Notes: generated from the letters alone by a model not told the origin. 64,000 bases of DNA from Brassicibacter mesophilus (GCF_050433385.1 NZ_JBNPXI010000009.1:74771-138770), one strand, 5' to 3'. Positions 41,969 to 50,170 are shown, counted from the stretch's first letter. Translations and numbers: made by a program.

Positions 41969-43453
41969 TTACAAAAAATCTTTTTTCCACAAATTACAGA
42001 CCTCATCCCATGCTGGATCACTCTCGTCAATTATTCTAAATCCATCATTATCATCCATAAGTGTTTCATTAATATCTTCATCCTTATAATCTTCTATAGT
42101 TTCTTCTTCCTGAATATTCTTCTTTGCTTTTTTATATGTTTTCTGAAATATTGAATCTGCTACTTCTCTACCTAAAACACTTGCTATGTTTCTATATGTG
42201 AAATTGCTTTGATTAATCGAATTTTCTATAAACTTAATAACAATCGCTTCAGCATCTTTAAGATCAATTGTTTCAGGAATAATAAAATAGTTACAATCAT
42301 TCATCTCAGGCTTGTAGATTCTTGTTCTCTTAGTCTTTTCGTTTCTATCTGGATGAAGCTCTACTGGAATTTCTTCTATAAAAACTTTTTTTAATAATCC
42401 TACTGCACAAAGTATATTAATCTTATCACCTACTTTTCGATCACTAATTTTTAAATTATCTTCATCTAGTAAAATCTTAGATAAATGCCTTCTAGAAGCA
42501 AAGAATACAGCTCTACCATCCTTATCAAAATGGTTAATATTCTTTAATCCTTCATCTAATACTTTGTTATAAACACTCCATATTGTTTTTAAATACTTAT
42601 ATAATTTAGGGTATTGATTTAATACTCTCTTATTGTTCATTTTCTTTTTTACATCTAGCAATCTATTTTTCTCTAAATCTAATAGAACTTGTCCTTGCTT
42701 AATCTTTTCGTATTCCTTAACCTTTAACCCCTTCATCTCAATAATTTTATACATATCTATATTGTATAGCTGAAATAAATCTAATAAATCAAATGCTATG
42801 CCTTCTTCTTTCTTTAGATTTGAACTCATTATTTTATATTTATCATCATAAATTACTAAAATTGCTGTATTACCAGCAATTATGGGACATTCACCCCAAT
42901 CAATTTTTAAATCTAGATAATCCATAGGATCAATAATCGCAGAGAAGTAAGAATATACCTCTTTTACAGTCTCAAATGATTCATCAATTTCAATCTTTTC
43001 GATAATGGCTTTTATATCTTTCTTTTTTAATAGTAACTTTCTTTTAAGCGACTTTATTTCCTTTTCATTAAGATCTTTCAGAAATCTCCATTTTATTGCT
43101 CTTTCACTTATATTTGTAATTGCTCTTTCAACAAGTCTTTCTCTTTCGGCATATAATAAATTCCCATGCTTTTCTTTAATATGATTTCTTATCTCCATCT
43201 TCTTATCATTAAGTAATTTAGTTTTATAACCTTCAATCTTATTTTCATGAGCAATTAAACCCTCAATTCTTTCTTTTTGTTGCTTATCTAACTGTCTTTT
43301 AACATAAGCATAAATAAAATCCTCTTTTGAACCAAAACCAAAATCTGAATAATTTTCAAAGAATGTATATGCTTTTGTAGTAGCCCAACTTCTTTTATCT
43401 ATAAAATAAATGTGATAATGATTGTCTCTTTTTTCTATCTTGTATTTATTCAT
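41969..43453 (-). CDS. Large cytosolic protein, possibly DNA-binding or replication-related
   Basis: 494 residues from ATG 43453 (AAAGGGGGTC upstream); a longer frame to 43567 has no site and lies in the leader. Lys/Glu-rich. A segment about 325-365 (GRAVFFASRRHLSKILLDED then GDKINILCAVGLLKKVFIEE) looks like a winged-helix unit. The C-terminal 60 residues are acidic. No family recognised with confidence. A class II palindrome and a multi-hairpin leader precede it, so it is tightly regulated. Confidence 0.5.
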   Translation of the reverse strand: MNKYKIEKRDNHYHIYFIDKRSWATTKAYTFFENYSDFGFGSKEDFIYAYVKRQLDKQQKERIEGLIAHENKIEGYKTKLLNDKKMEIRNHIKEKHGNLLYAERERLVERAITNISERAIKWRFLKDLNEKEIKSLKRKLLLKKKDIKAIIEKIEIDESFETVKEVYSYFSAIIDPMDYLDLKIDWGECPIIAGNTAILVIYDDKYKIMSSNLKKEEGIAFDLLDLFQLYNIDMYKIIEMKGLKVKEYEKIKQGQVLLDLEKNRLLDVKKKMNNKRVLNQYPKLYKYLKTIWSVYNKVLDEGLKNINHFDKDGRAVFFASRRHLSKILLDEDNLKISDRKVGDKINILCAVGLLKKVFIEEIPVELHPDRNEKTKRTRIYKPEMNDCNYFIIPETIDLKDAEAIVIKFIENSINQSNFTYRNIASVLGREVADSIFQKTYKKAKKNIQEEETIEDYKDEDINETLMDDNDGFRIIDESDPAWDEVCNLWKKDFL

Positions 43454-43834
43454 AAAAAATGACCCCCTTTCATACTTTTGATTTTCAAAATCTAAATAGG
43501 AGTCATTGAATAAAACCTTATAAAACAACATAAAGTGTCTAACAAAACACTTTTTTTGAATAATCACCTTAGTTATTTGTATAATAGTAAAAACATTTAT
43601 TTTTAACTCCTATTATTTATGCCTAGACTTTTTCCCGAAGTCTAGGTATTTTTCTGTAAATTTTTATTGTCTTAAATTATATTTTTTCTTAAACTAATTA
43701 TTCAAATATCAATGAACTAATAAGTTTTATCTTGTTTCAAATTGAGAAAACCTGTATATCTATTAAAATACATAGATATACAGGTTTATTTTATATTAGA
43801 ATATATAGGATTAATTCCATTAAAACAGAATGTA
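43454..43834 (-). promoter_or_regulatory. Leader of the 41969 gene with two terminator-like hairpins and a maskable ribosome site
   Basis: On the minus strand: class II palindrome (43814), TATAAA at the -10 position, then a strong hairpin ACCTGTATATCTAT/ATAGATATACAGGT (43749-43788) with U4, then CCTAGACTT/AAGTCTAGG (43622-43645). Next AATAGGAGT, with a 7-codon mini-ORF MFLLLYK after it, pairs exactly with ACTCCTATT near 43500. TGACTCC there can instead pair with GGGGTCA at the gene's ribosome site. Confidence 0.5.
43814..43831 (-). promoter_or_regulatory. Class II palindrome
   Basis: ATTCCATTAAAACAGAAT, 20 bp before TAAAAT/TATAAA on the minus strand. Confidence 0.6.
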
Positions 43835-44206
43835 TTAGGCAGTGTTATTCATCATAGTCTCTAACCAGCTCTGAGCTTCTTCTTTGTTATCAAATCCTTT
43901 ATACTTTAATTGATCTTCTAAATGTTCTTCTTTATGTGCATTTTGAATATCAATTAATCTAGGATAATCCCCTTGGATTACTTCTTTAAAAATCGGGGAG
44001 TAAATAGCATAGTAGTTAAATCTACCCTTTATTATAGGATTTTCTAACCAATCCTCAGCCTCTTGTAAATTATTAAACTTTCTGTATCTGCTTCCCTTTA
44101 TTCCAAAACAGTTCTCTTTAACAACTTCCCAACTATTTGTAGTTGATCCTTTTTCTATTATTCCTGTTTTCCAATCTATAATAGCCCATGCATATAATCT
44201 TTCCAT
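43835..44206 (-). CDS. Viroplasmin/RNase H1 N-domain-like protein
   Basis: 123 residues from ATG 44206 (AGGAGAGG upstream). YAWAIIDWKTGIIEK...SWEVVKENCFGIKGSRYRKF with NNLQEAEDWLE follows the pattern of the small N-terminal domain of RNase H1 (viroplasmin fold: Y-V-G-x-TGIY, W-E-x-QV-GF-GA-YK-F, EA--FL). A second half, FDNKEEAQSWLETM, repeats the end. That domain binds RNA-DNA hybrids; binding here is inferred. Confidence 0.5.
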   Translation of the reverse strand: MERLYAWAIIDWKTGIIEKGSTTNSWEVVKENCFGIKGSRYRKFNNLQEAEDWLENPIIKGRFNYYAIYSPIFKEVIQGDYPRLIDIQNAHKEEHLEDQLKYKGFDNKEEAQSWLETMMNNTA

Positions 44207-44226
44207 ATTCAACCTCTCCTTTCTTT

Positions 44227-44246
44227 AATGTCATCATTTGAACATT
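44227..44246 (-). promoter_or_regulatory. Class I dyad operator
   Basis: AATGTT and GACATT, 8 bp spacing, TGCATAGCAT upstream. Confidence 0.6.
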
Positions 44247-44285
44247 ATATGCTATGCATAGCTATATAATATATTCAACTAAAGA

Positions 44286-44302
44286 AGCTCCCGATTTGGG
44301 AG
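44286..44302 (-). terminator. Intrinsic terminator
   Basis: GCTCCC/GGGAGC with a 5-nt loop, then UUCUUU on the minus strand; end of the 44310 gene. Confidence 0.7.
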
Positions 44303-44309
44303 CATTCTG

Positions 44310-44915
44310 CTAACAAGCTTTTCTTTTCAATTTTTTAAGAGTTCTTAAATAATCTTTGTAGTTTTCTTTAATTTTGTTATAATCTTCTTTATTTAAGCTA
44401 TAGAAGAAATATATATCGTGACCGTAAAAGGTATATATAATATATTCTTTTAATCTATTTTCCTTCATATCTTTTAAGAGTCTCTCTAATCCATAAATGG
44501 AGTAATCATATCCTAATAGGTTAACTTTCATTTCAAATGAAATAAATCTATCTCCAAGAAATTCCAATGTCTTACTTGAAACAGTTATACATCCAGTATT
44601 GTTAGCAATACCTACTTCTCTTTCCGCTTCTAAAAAGATGTTCTTATACTTTACTTCATCCTCTTCACTTATGCTATCTATATTTTCCATCACATGTTTT
44701 AATATCTCATATCTAAGAATCTCTTTTTTATCAGCTTTCTTCAGTTTTCCAGAGATCCTAGCTGACTTACCTCTCAAAAGTTTTTTTACTGCTTCTTCCT
44801 TCACGTAAATATCTAATAGTATTCTTTCACTATCCTCTTTATTTTCTTCTAATTCCCTTTTAAGCTCTTTAATTTCAAATCCTAGGTTTTCAATTAAATT
44901 TTTATTGTTTTTCAC
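44310..44915 (-). CDS. Cytosolic coiled-coil protein, first of three leader-controlled genes
   Basis: 201 residues from a GTG at 44915 (AAGGAGTG upstream). N-terminal coiled coil (EIKELKRELEENKEDSERIL) and a basic C-terminus. No known domain. It shares its 250-bp upstream leader, but no protein similarity, with the 45316 and 46401 genes. Confidence 0.55.
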   Translation of the reverse strand: MKNNKNLIENLGFEIKELKRELEENKEDSERILLDIYVKEEAVKKLLRGKSARISGKLKKADKKEILRYEILKHVMENIDSISEEDEVKYKNIFLEAEREVGIANNTGCITVSSKTLEFLGDRFISFEMKVNLLGYDYSIYGLERLLKDMKENRLKEYIIYTFYGHDIYFFYSLNKEDYNKIKENYKDYLRTLKKLKRKAC

Positions 44916-44929
44916 AATACATCACTCCT

Positions 44930-45175
44930 TATTTTTAGTATTTTTATAATTAATCTCATGTAAAAATAGGAGTATTCGCTTTCTAATTTCTCTTACTATA
45001 TAACATCCTCAACAGTTTAAGTTCCCGATCTCAAATTTTCTTCCTTTAAAATTCTTAACCTGTTTGAATGTTTATAATAGTAAGCCTTTCTTGGAAATTC
45101 ACGAAAGTTACTATACCCCTTTTAAATCTTCTCCAGTTCTCTTTAATTATGTTGTATTATAATGCACTTGCTATT
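44930..45175 (-). promoter_or_regulatory. Structured leader RNA, copy A
   Basis: Promoter TGCATTATAAT at about 45154-45166. Transcript order: AAAAGGGGTAT (near 45118), hairpin AGTAACTTTC/GAAAGGCTTACT, AACAGG...CTTAAACTGTT pair, then ATACTCCTATTTT (near 44963), which can close with the first segment or with AAAAATAAGGAGT at the gene's ribosome site. Relative to copies B and C the 5' arm, the hairpin and the anti-ribosome-site arm change together while pairing is kept. Confidence 0.65.
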
Positions 45176-45219
45176 GATTTAATAACGATTCCAACATATT
45201 TTTTAACACAATATTTAAT

Positions 45220-45239
45220 AATGTTCTCAATAGAACTGT
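45220..45239. promoter_or_regulatory. Variant class I dyad
   Basis: AATGTT-CTCAATAG-AACTGT, about 60 bp upstream of the leader A promoter. Confidence 0.5.
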
Positions 45240-45278
45240 ATATTATAAAATAAGAGAAGAGTTCAATGACAACAAAAA

Positions 45279-45310
45279 AACAAGAACTTTTATATAAAGG
45301 TTCTTGTTTT
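45279..45310 (-). terminator. Intrinsic terminator
   Basis: AACAAGAACCTTT/AAAGTTCTTGTT nearly perfect stem followed by U run on the minus strand; end of the 45316 gene. Confidence 0.85.
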
Positions 45311-45315
45311 AATAA

Positions 45316-46029
45316 TTACTTATATTTTAAATATTTCACCTGCTTGATGATACCATCACAAACTCCTAATTCTTCTAAAATTGTTACTACTTTTTGTTTA
45401 TCCTCTTTTGTCTTAAGAATGCCCTCAAATAATGTTTTGTCAATATAAATATTAGAAAAATACTTTAGATAATTTAAATTTTCTTTTAAGATAGTCCTTA
45501 CTTTATGTTTATCTCCATAGAATAAATGCCTTTTCTCTTCTGCATCTTTATTGAAAGCTTTTATCATCTTTATTCTTCTTTCTTTTGTTTGATATTTCTC
45601 AGGAAGATAATCATATAATTCAGTAATGTATTTATCTATAAATTCCAAAACTTCTTCATTAAATAATTTGTTATATAATTCATAGGCTCCTTCACCTCTA
45701 AATATAAAGTATAAACTTCCTAGTAAAGATTTTATTTTTTCCAATTCATCCTTCTTATCTCGTTTAATTATATCAAGAGCTTCTTTCATAAAATTAATAT
45801 CAAGTTGTTTTAAAAACTTTTCTTTTAATTCCTCTATGTTCTCATAAAGATTATTAAAACTAATATCAATTCTTCCTCCTAATTCAAAGTTTTTTAAAAT
45901 CAAATCTTTATTAATAAGAACAAATGGTATTTCTTCTAATTTAAAGCTATAATTTATTTGTTCTAATAATTCTTTCGGATAAACCACCATACTACTATTT
46001 TTGTTTTCATTAATTTCAATTGTATTCAT
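45316..46029 (-). CDS. Cytosolic protein, second leader-controlled gene
   Basis: 237 residues from ATG 46029 (AAGGAGTGATT upstream). Begins MNTIEINENKNSSMVVYPKE. Helical and acidic/basic mixed; SLYFIFRGEGAYELYNKLF in the middle. It shares a similar N-terminal TIEINEN / TIAINEN with the 46401 product, so the first codons may be part of the duplicated control unit. Confidence 0.55.
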   Translation of the reverse strand: MNTIEINENKNSSMVVYPKELLEQINYSFKLEEIPFVLINKDLILKNFELGGRIDISFNNLYENIEELKEKFLKQLDINFMKEALDIIKRDKKDELEKIKSLLGSLYFIFRGEGAYELYNKLFNEEVLEFIDKYITELYDYLPEKYQTKERRIKMIKAFNKDAEEKRHLFYGDKHKVRTILKENLNYLKYFSNIYIDKTLFEGILKTKEDKQKVVTILEELGVCDGIIKQVKYLKYK

Positions 46030-46290
46030 AACAATAATCACTCCTTATTTTTTAGTTATTTATAATTAATCTCACGAAAAAAGGAGTATTCACCTTCTGA
46101 TTTCTGTTACTCAACAACTACCTAAACAGTTAAGGTCCGATCTATTGAATTATTACCTTTTAAATTCTTATCCTGTTTTATATTGTTGAAAGTAACCCCT
46201 TTCTAGGAAATCCACGAAAGCTACTCTACTCCTTTTTGAATTTGCTCACTATTATCTTTAATTATGTTGTATTATAATGCACTTACTATT
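46030..46290 (-). promoter_or_regulatory. Structured leader RNA, copy B
   Basis: TGCATTATAATACAAC promoter (about 46265-46282). AAAAAGGAGTA (46227-46237) pairs exactly with TACTCCTTTTT (46078-46088) and encloses the hairpin GTAGCTTTC/GAAAG-TTAC and an AAACAG/CTGTTT pair. ACTCCTT of the second arm also matches AAGGAGT of the gene's ribosome site. A 15-codon ORF starting GTG (MDFLERGYFQQYKTG) lies inside. Confidence 0.7.
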
Positions 46291-46365
46291 GATTTAATAA
46301 CTAATTCAACATATTTTTTAAAGAAAATTTAATAATGTTTTATCGAAATTTTGTTTAATAAAAAA

Positions 46366-46398
46366 ATAAAAACAGACTAAAAATTTAGTCTGTTTTTA
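46366..46398 (-). terminator. Intrinsic terminator
   Basis: AAAAACAGACTAAA/TTTAGTCTGTTTTT stem with U run on both strands; end of the 46401 gene. Confidence 0.85.
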
Positions 46399-46400
46399 TT

Positions 46401-46649
46401 TTACATGCTTAGATTTATATGTAGATCTCTTAAATCTTCTAATATCATATTTTTTAATTTAATATCAGTCAATTCGTCCTTTTCATCAACATCCACTTCA
46501 AACTCAATCACATCACTATTTAAAGTTTGTCCAAATGTATCGAAGATAACTGATGTATTTCTAAAATCTACATTATCTAATGCATCCCAAGTTTCATCAT
46601 TAAATATTTCTCTTACCTCGTTTTCATTAATTGCAATTGTTTTAACCAT
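46401..46649 (-). CDS. Small acidic protein, third leader-controlled gene
   Basis: 82 residues. Begins MVKTIAINENEVREIFNDETW. Acidic, strand-rich C-terminal part. ATG with AAGGAGTGATGTT upstream. No known family. Size and acidity would suit an inhibitor or DNA mimic, but this is speculation. Confidence 0.55.
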   Translation of the reverse strand: MVKTIAINENEVREIFNDETWDALDNVDFRNTSVIFDTFGQTLNSDVIEFEVDVDEKDELTDIKLKNMILEDLRDLHINLSM

Positions 46650-46910
46650 AACAACATCACTCCTTATTTTTAGTATTTATAATTAATCTCACGAAAAAAG
46701 GAGTATTCACCTTCTGATTTCTGTTACTCAACAACTTCTAAACAGTTTAAGATCCGATCTATTGAATTATTTCCATTTAAATTCTTATCCTGTTTTATAT
46801 TGTTGAAAGTAACCCCTTTCTAGGAAATCCACGAAAGCTACTCTACTCCTTTTTGAATTTGCTCACTATTATCTTTAATTATGTTGTATTATAATGCACT
46901 AGCTATTGGT
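46650..46910 (-). promoter_or_regulatory. Structured leader RNA, copy C
   Basis: More than 90 percent identical to copy B by eye. AAAAAGGAGTA (46844-46854) pairs exactly with TACTCCTTTTT (46695-46705); ribosome site AAGGAGT matches ACTCCTT. Promoter TGCATTATAATACAAC near 46885-46900, with a variant dyad at 46952 upstream. Confidence 0.7.
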
Positions 46911-46951
46911 TTAATAACTAATTTAATATATTTTTTAACATAATATTTGAC

Positions 46952-46971
46952 AATGTTCTCAACAGAACTAT
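46952..46971. promoter_or_regulatory. Variant class I dyad
   Basis: AATGTT-CTCAACAG-AACTAT. On the plus strand TTGACA directly precedes it and TATATT follows, so it could sit in a plus-strand promoter spacer. Confidence 0.5.
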
Positions 46972-46984
46972 ATTAAACTTTATA

Positions 46985-47464
46985 TTAATTACATATTTTT
47001 TTATCAATATCAACTCCAAATTCTTTATATAGCTTTTCAAGCTTCTCAAATAAAATATCATTTACTTCATCTCTAAAATCTTCATATATCCTATATAGTT
47101 TCTCGAAATTTCCCCTGATATATTTTAAATGTGTCAGCCTTTCATCACTTTGTTCTCTTTGAATTGACCTATTAATTATTTTAAGGCTACGAAATTCATA
47201 ATTCTCATATACTACCATAGGAACTTCATAATCTATTCCCTCAACTACCTCTATTCCTGATTTAAAGACAATATTGACATTATAAACAAACATAAATCCT
47301 AGCTCATCTTCCATAGGGTATTGAATATCAAAATTAAAAGATTCTACTTCCTGTTCTTCTAAACCTACCCTTTCAATAATGGAATTGAGTATCTTTTCAA
47401 AGTCAATTCCTTGATCAATCTTATTTAGTTTTTTAATGAACTTTTTATTTTCTAAAATACTCAT
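46985..47464 (-). CDS. Cytosolic protein, unknown
   Basis: 159 residues. SILENKKFIKKLNKIDQGIDFEKIL at the N-terminus, a beta-rich middle and a helical, charged C-terminus. No family recognised. ATG with GGAGGCAG upstream. Divergent from the 47621 gene, with a class II palindrome between. Confidence 0.55.
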   Translation of the reverse strand: MSILENKKFIKKLNKIDQGIDFEKILNSIIERVGLEEQEVESFNFDIQYPMEDELGFMFVYNVNIVFKSGIEVVEGIDYEVPMVVYENYEFRSLKIINRSIQREQSDERLTHLKYIRGNFEKLYRIYEDFRDEVNDILFEKLEKLYKEFGVDIDKKICN

Positions 47465-47521
47465 TTAAACTGCCTCCTTTTATTTTGATAATCTAATGAT
47501 GACATGTCATAATGGTTAGCA

Positions 47522-47539
47522 ATTCCATTAAAACAGAAT
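47522..47539 (-). promoter_or_regulatory. Class II palindrome in the divergent control region
   Basis: ATTCCATTAAAACAGAAT, followed on the minus strand by ATGACATGTCAT, a perfect 12-bp palindrome also seen (10 bp) before the methylase gene. Confidence 0.6.
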
Positions 47540-47571
47540 AATTTATGATAGCTAATTGTTACTCATAACCC

Positions 47572-47589
47572 ATTCTGTTATAATAGAAT
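47572..47589 (+). promoter_or_regulatory. Class II palindrome overlapping the -10 box of the 47621 gene
   Basis: ATTCTGTTATAATAGAAT matches the dyad exactly and contains TATAAT; TTGTTA lies 17-18 bp upstream as a -35 box. A protein bound here would block this promoter, unlike at the other sites where the dyad lies upstream of the -10. Confidence 0.6.
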
Positions 47590-47620
47590 TATTATTTTGT
47601 AATTTCAGGAGGCAATTGCT

Positions 47621-49099
47621 ATGAAAAATATTTTTAAAGACGATATTTCTCAATATAATGTCCTTAAATTATCAGACTGGATACATAAATGTAGAACTTC
47701 GGTAAAAGAAACTGAATATAACCATTTAAATAACCCAAATCAAGAGTATGAAAGATCTGTAAAATCATTTTGTGATGATTGGCTAGAATACTACCAATCT
47801 AAAGAACTATATAACAACGAAAATTACAAGAAGGCTATTATTGCTAATGGATCTATAAGGAATACTGATGGCGAACTTAAAAATAGAGTTGTTATCCAAT
47901 ATGAATCTAAAGGAATTAAACAAGAAATTGATATTACAGATAAGTTGTATAACTCCTTACTTAAAGGCGATGGAAGCCCTAAACCTAAATCATTATTAGA
48001 TAAATATAAAAAGCAATTATTGGATGAAGTAGAAGAGTATTATCAATTATTCTCAGACCTAGAAAACTGGGAAAATCATCGAAAAAAAATAAAAGAATTG
48101 ATTAATTACAGAATTAAATATATAGTAACTCCTATTTCTGTTGATATTCCAGATAAGAACATTTTATTAGAACTCGATATAGATGAAATAGAATCACTTA
48201 TAAATTCAGAAGAATTAATCATTTTCGAACCTTTAATTGAACCAAATGAAGAAGAAAAGCAAACCCTACTAAATCACCTTATGAAATATGATATAACCAA
48301 ACAGTCATATTATGATTATATTAATGGTCTTGAAAAACGATTTGAAAAGAAACTATTTATCAATCTAGGTTTTTATTTTTCTTTGAGCCTTGATTTATTA
48401 GAATCACTTCTAAATATACATGGATACACAATAAAGAAAAGTAAACAACGAAGAGATATTTTGATTAAAAGATGTATAGAAGCTGGCTTTGAAGCAAGAT
48501 ATACTAATATCTATTTGACGAAAGAAGAGCTGTATCCATTATATAAAAGAGATCTGAATAGGAAAGAAAGTTTATCAACTATTAATGACTATATTAATGG
48601 TTCGTCAAAAGTTAGCAAGTCTGAATATCAAAAGGCAATAAAGCAGGCTATTAATAAAATTAATAGATTTTTGCATCGAAAGCATAACAGCATTAAACTC
48701 AAGGAAGAAAAACTCAATAATATAAATGCTGATTATAAGTCCCTAGAATCTAAGATTAAAACACTAGACGATGAATACTATAAAATAGAGTCTCAAATAA
48801 ACGATTTTGAAACCGAGAGACCAAAAGAATATAAAAAAATGATAATGGAATTAAAAAATACAATGTCATCCATTGAAAAAGAAAAAGCATTACTAAATAA
48901 TGAATTAAAAAAGATATCTAAAAAAAAGGAACTTTTAAATGATCAAATAGAAAAAATTAAAATTGGACCTTATTCTTCTAAAGACTTCTTAAATTATGAA
49001 GTTAAAAAATACAATCAAACTTCCTTAGAGACCGTTACATTAAAGGTTATTGAAGATATTAAAGCTGATCTGGAAGAAAGATTAATCAAAGTGTATTAA
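47621..49099 (+). CDS. Large coiled-coil protein with an HTH-like middle; candidate regulator
   Basis: 492 residues, plus strand, AGGAGG 6 bp before the ATG. Residues about 245-300 (FSLSLDLLESLLNIHGYTIKK then RRDILIKRCIEAGF) fit a small helical domain pattern seen after or near HTH domains in Firmicute regulators (L-L-x-x-L-L-x-x-x-GY-x-x). Residues about 365-460 are a long coiled coil. Two class II palindromes in its own promoter suggest autoregulation. Regulatory role is inference. Confidence 0.45.
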   Translation: MKNIFKDDISQYNVLKLSDWIHKCRTSVKETEYNHLNNPNQEYERSVKSFCDDWLEYYQSKELYNNENYKKAIIANGSIRNTDGELKNRVVIQYESKGIKQEIDITDKLYNSLLKGDGSPKPKSLLDKYKKQLLDEVEEYYQLFSDLENWENHRKKIKELINYRIKYIVTPISVDIPDKNILLELDIDEIESLINSEELIIFEPLIEPNEEEKQTLLNHLMKYDITKQSYYDYINGLEKRFEKKLFINLGFYFSLSLDLLESLLNIHGYTIKKSKQRRDILIKRCIEAGFEARYTNIYLTKEELYPLYKRDLNRKESLSTINDYINGSSKVSKSEYQKAIKQAINKINRFLHRKHNSIKLKEEKLNNINADYKSLESKIKTLDDEYYKIESQINDFETERPKEYKKMIMELKNTMSSIEKEKALLNNELKKISKKKELLNDQIEKIKIGPYSSKDFLNYEVKKYNQTSLETVTLKVIEDIKADLEERLIKVY

Positions 49100-49125
49100 T
49101 TCTATCAACAAAATACGACAATACT

Positions 49126-49166
49126 AAAAAGAGCCTCCTCCTAACCCCTAGGAGTGAAGCTCTTTT
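49126..49166. terminator. Bidirectional terminator
   Basis: AAAAAGAGC...CCTCCTAACCCCTAGG inner hairpin...GCTCTTTT; convergent genes 47621 and 49170 both end here. Confidence 0.75.
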
Positions 49167-49169
49167 ATC

Positions 49170-50042
49170 TTATAACAATCCATTAACTATATATGGTATG
49201 GCATAGAAATTATAATTTAAATTGTTATATTTTGATTTAAAATCCTTTATTGCTGGTGTTTCATTGATTGCTTTAATTTTTGCTAGTATAGTTTGAATTT
49301 CTTCATTTTTAAGATATTCTCCATAGAATTCTGCTGGATCATTAAATTGAATAAATAAGTTATTGCTTAATTGAGTAAGCTGTTCTTCTAATTCAAATAT
49401 TGTATTATAACCAATAACTATATCTCTTGTAAAAGCCTCTAAAGGGATCTCTTCCATGTTATAGAAGTTAATACAGTTTTGTATGTATTGCTCTCTTTTT
49501 TCAGAAATACTGGTATTCATATGAATGTTAGATGTGTCATTATTGGATTTAATCTCATTATTGATTTCCTTGGCTTCAGCTAAGATTCTATTGGTGTTAT
49601 CTGTTAAGTTCTTTATTATCTTCAATATTTCTTCTTGCTCTTTTTCTTGGTCTACACTTTCTACATACATTACAAACGAATGATCATCTAAATTTGATAA
49701 ATCTTCTATTTCCCACTTTAAAGGATAAATCTTTTCTTTATTGATATAATTGTATTGACTATATAATTCATTAGCCTCTTGATTTTTGTCCTCATCTACA
49801 TATTTATCTGCTTTAGCTTTGATGTCTTGTGCTTCCTTTTCTAAAAGATATAATTCAGCTTTTTTAGCTATAATATCATCTATTACATTAAGAAGCTTTG
49901 TTTTAGTAGCCTCCGAAACTTCTTCAGTAAAGTAATATCCTTTATAGTCTATTTTAGATGTATTACTATCAGCATAGACATTTAAACTTAGTAATAACGA
50001 AAATATCAATGTAATTATTATAATAGTAACTTTTCTATTCAT
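49170..50042 (-). CDS. Secreted coiled-coil protein, unknown
   Basis: 290 residues. Signal peptide 1-25 (ends VYADS). Alpha-helical throughout with coiled coils near 40-85 and 140-180. No wall anchor. ATG with AAGGAGTG upstream. It stands alone with its own class I dyad; probably an extracellular component made with the transfer genes. Confidence 0.6.
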   Translation of the reverse strand: MNRKVTIIIITLIFSLLLSLNVYADSNTSKIDYKGYYFTEEVSEATKTKLLNVIDDIIAKKAELYLLEKEAQDIKAKADKYVDEDKNQEANELYSQYNYINKEKIYPLKWEIEDLSNLDDHSFVMYVESVDQEKEQEEILKIIKNLTDNTNRILAEAKEINNEIKSNNDTSNIHMNTSISEKREQYIQNCINFYNMEEIPLEAFTRDIVIGYNTIFELEEQLTQLSNNLFIQFNDPAEFYGEYLKNEEIQTILAKIKAINETPAIKDFKSKYNNLNYNFYAIPYIVNGLL

Positions 50043-50068
50043 AAATTTTTCACTCCTTTCATATTTTT

Positions 50069-50088
50069 ATTGTTTTTATATAAACATT
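50069..50088 (-). promoter_or_regulatory. Class I dyad operator
   Basis: AATGTT and AACAAT, 8 bp spacing, TATAAT overlapping, and TGCATATATT 12 bp upstream. Confidence 0.6.
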
Positions 50089-50170
50089 ATATAATTAATA
50101 TATGCACCTTTTGCCTTGATATAATTATTAGGGACTACATTTAAGACAAGTTTTTAAGCATTTCAAACAA

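Larger units (their letters stand above)
44916..45315. other. Non-coding interval holding leader copy A
   Basis: Besides the leader and its promoter, it contains the variant dyad at 45220 and the terminator of the 45316 gene. Confidence 0.6.

Noticed and set aside
43454..43567. N-terminal extension of the 41969 protein
   Set aside because: No ribosome site at 43567, while ATG 43453 has AAAGGGGG; the extension overlaps the leader helices.
44930..46910. T-box or known riboswitch for the three-copy leader
   Set aside because: No GGTGGTACC-type T-box sequence and no conserved core of the riboswitches I know; the downstream genes are not metabolic.
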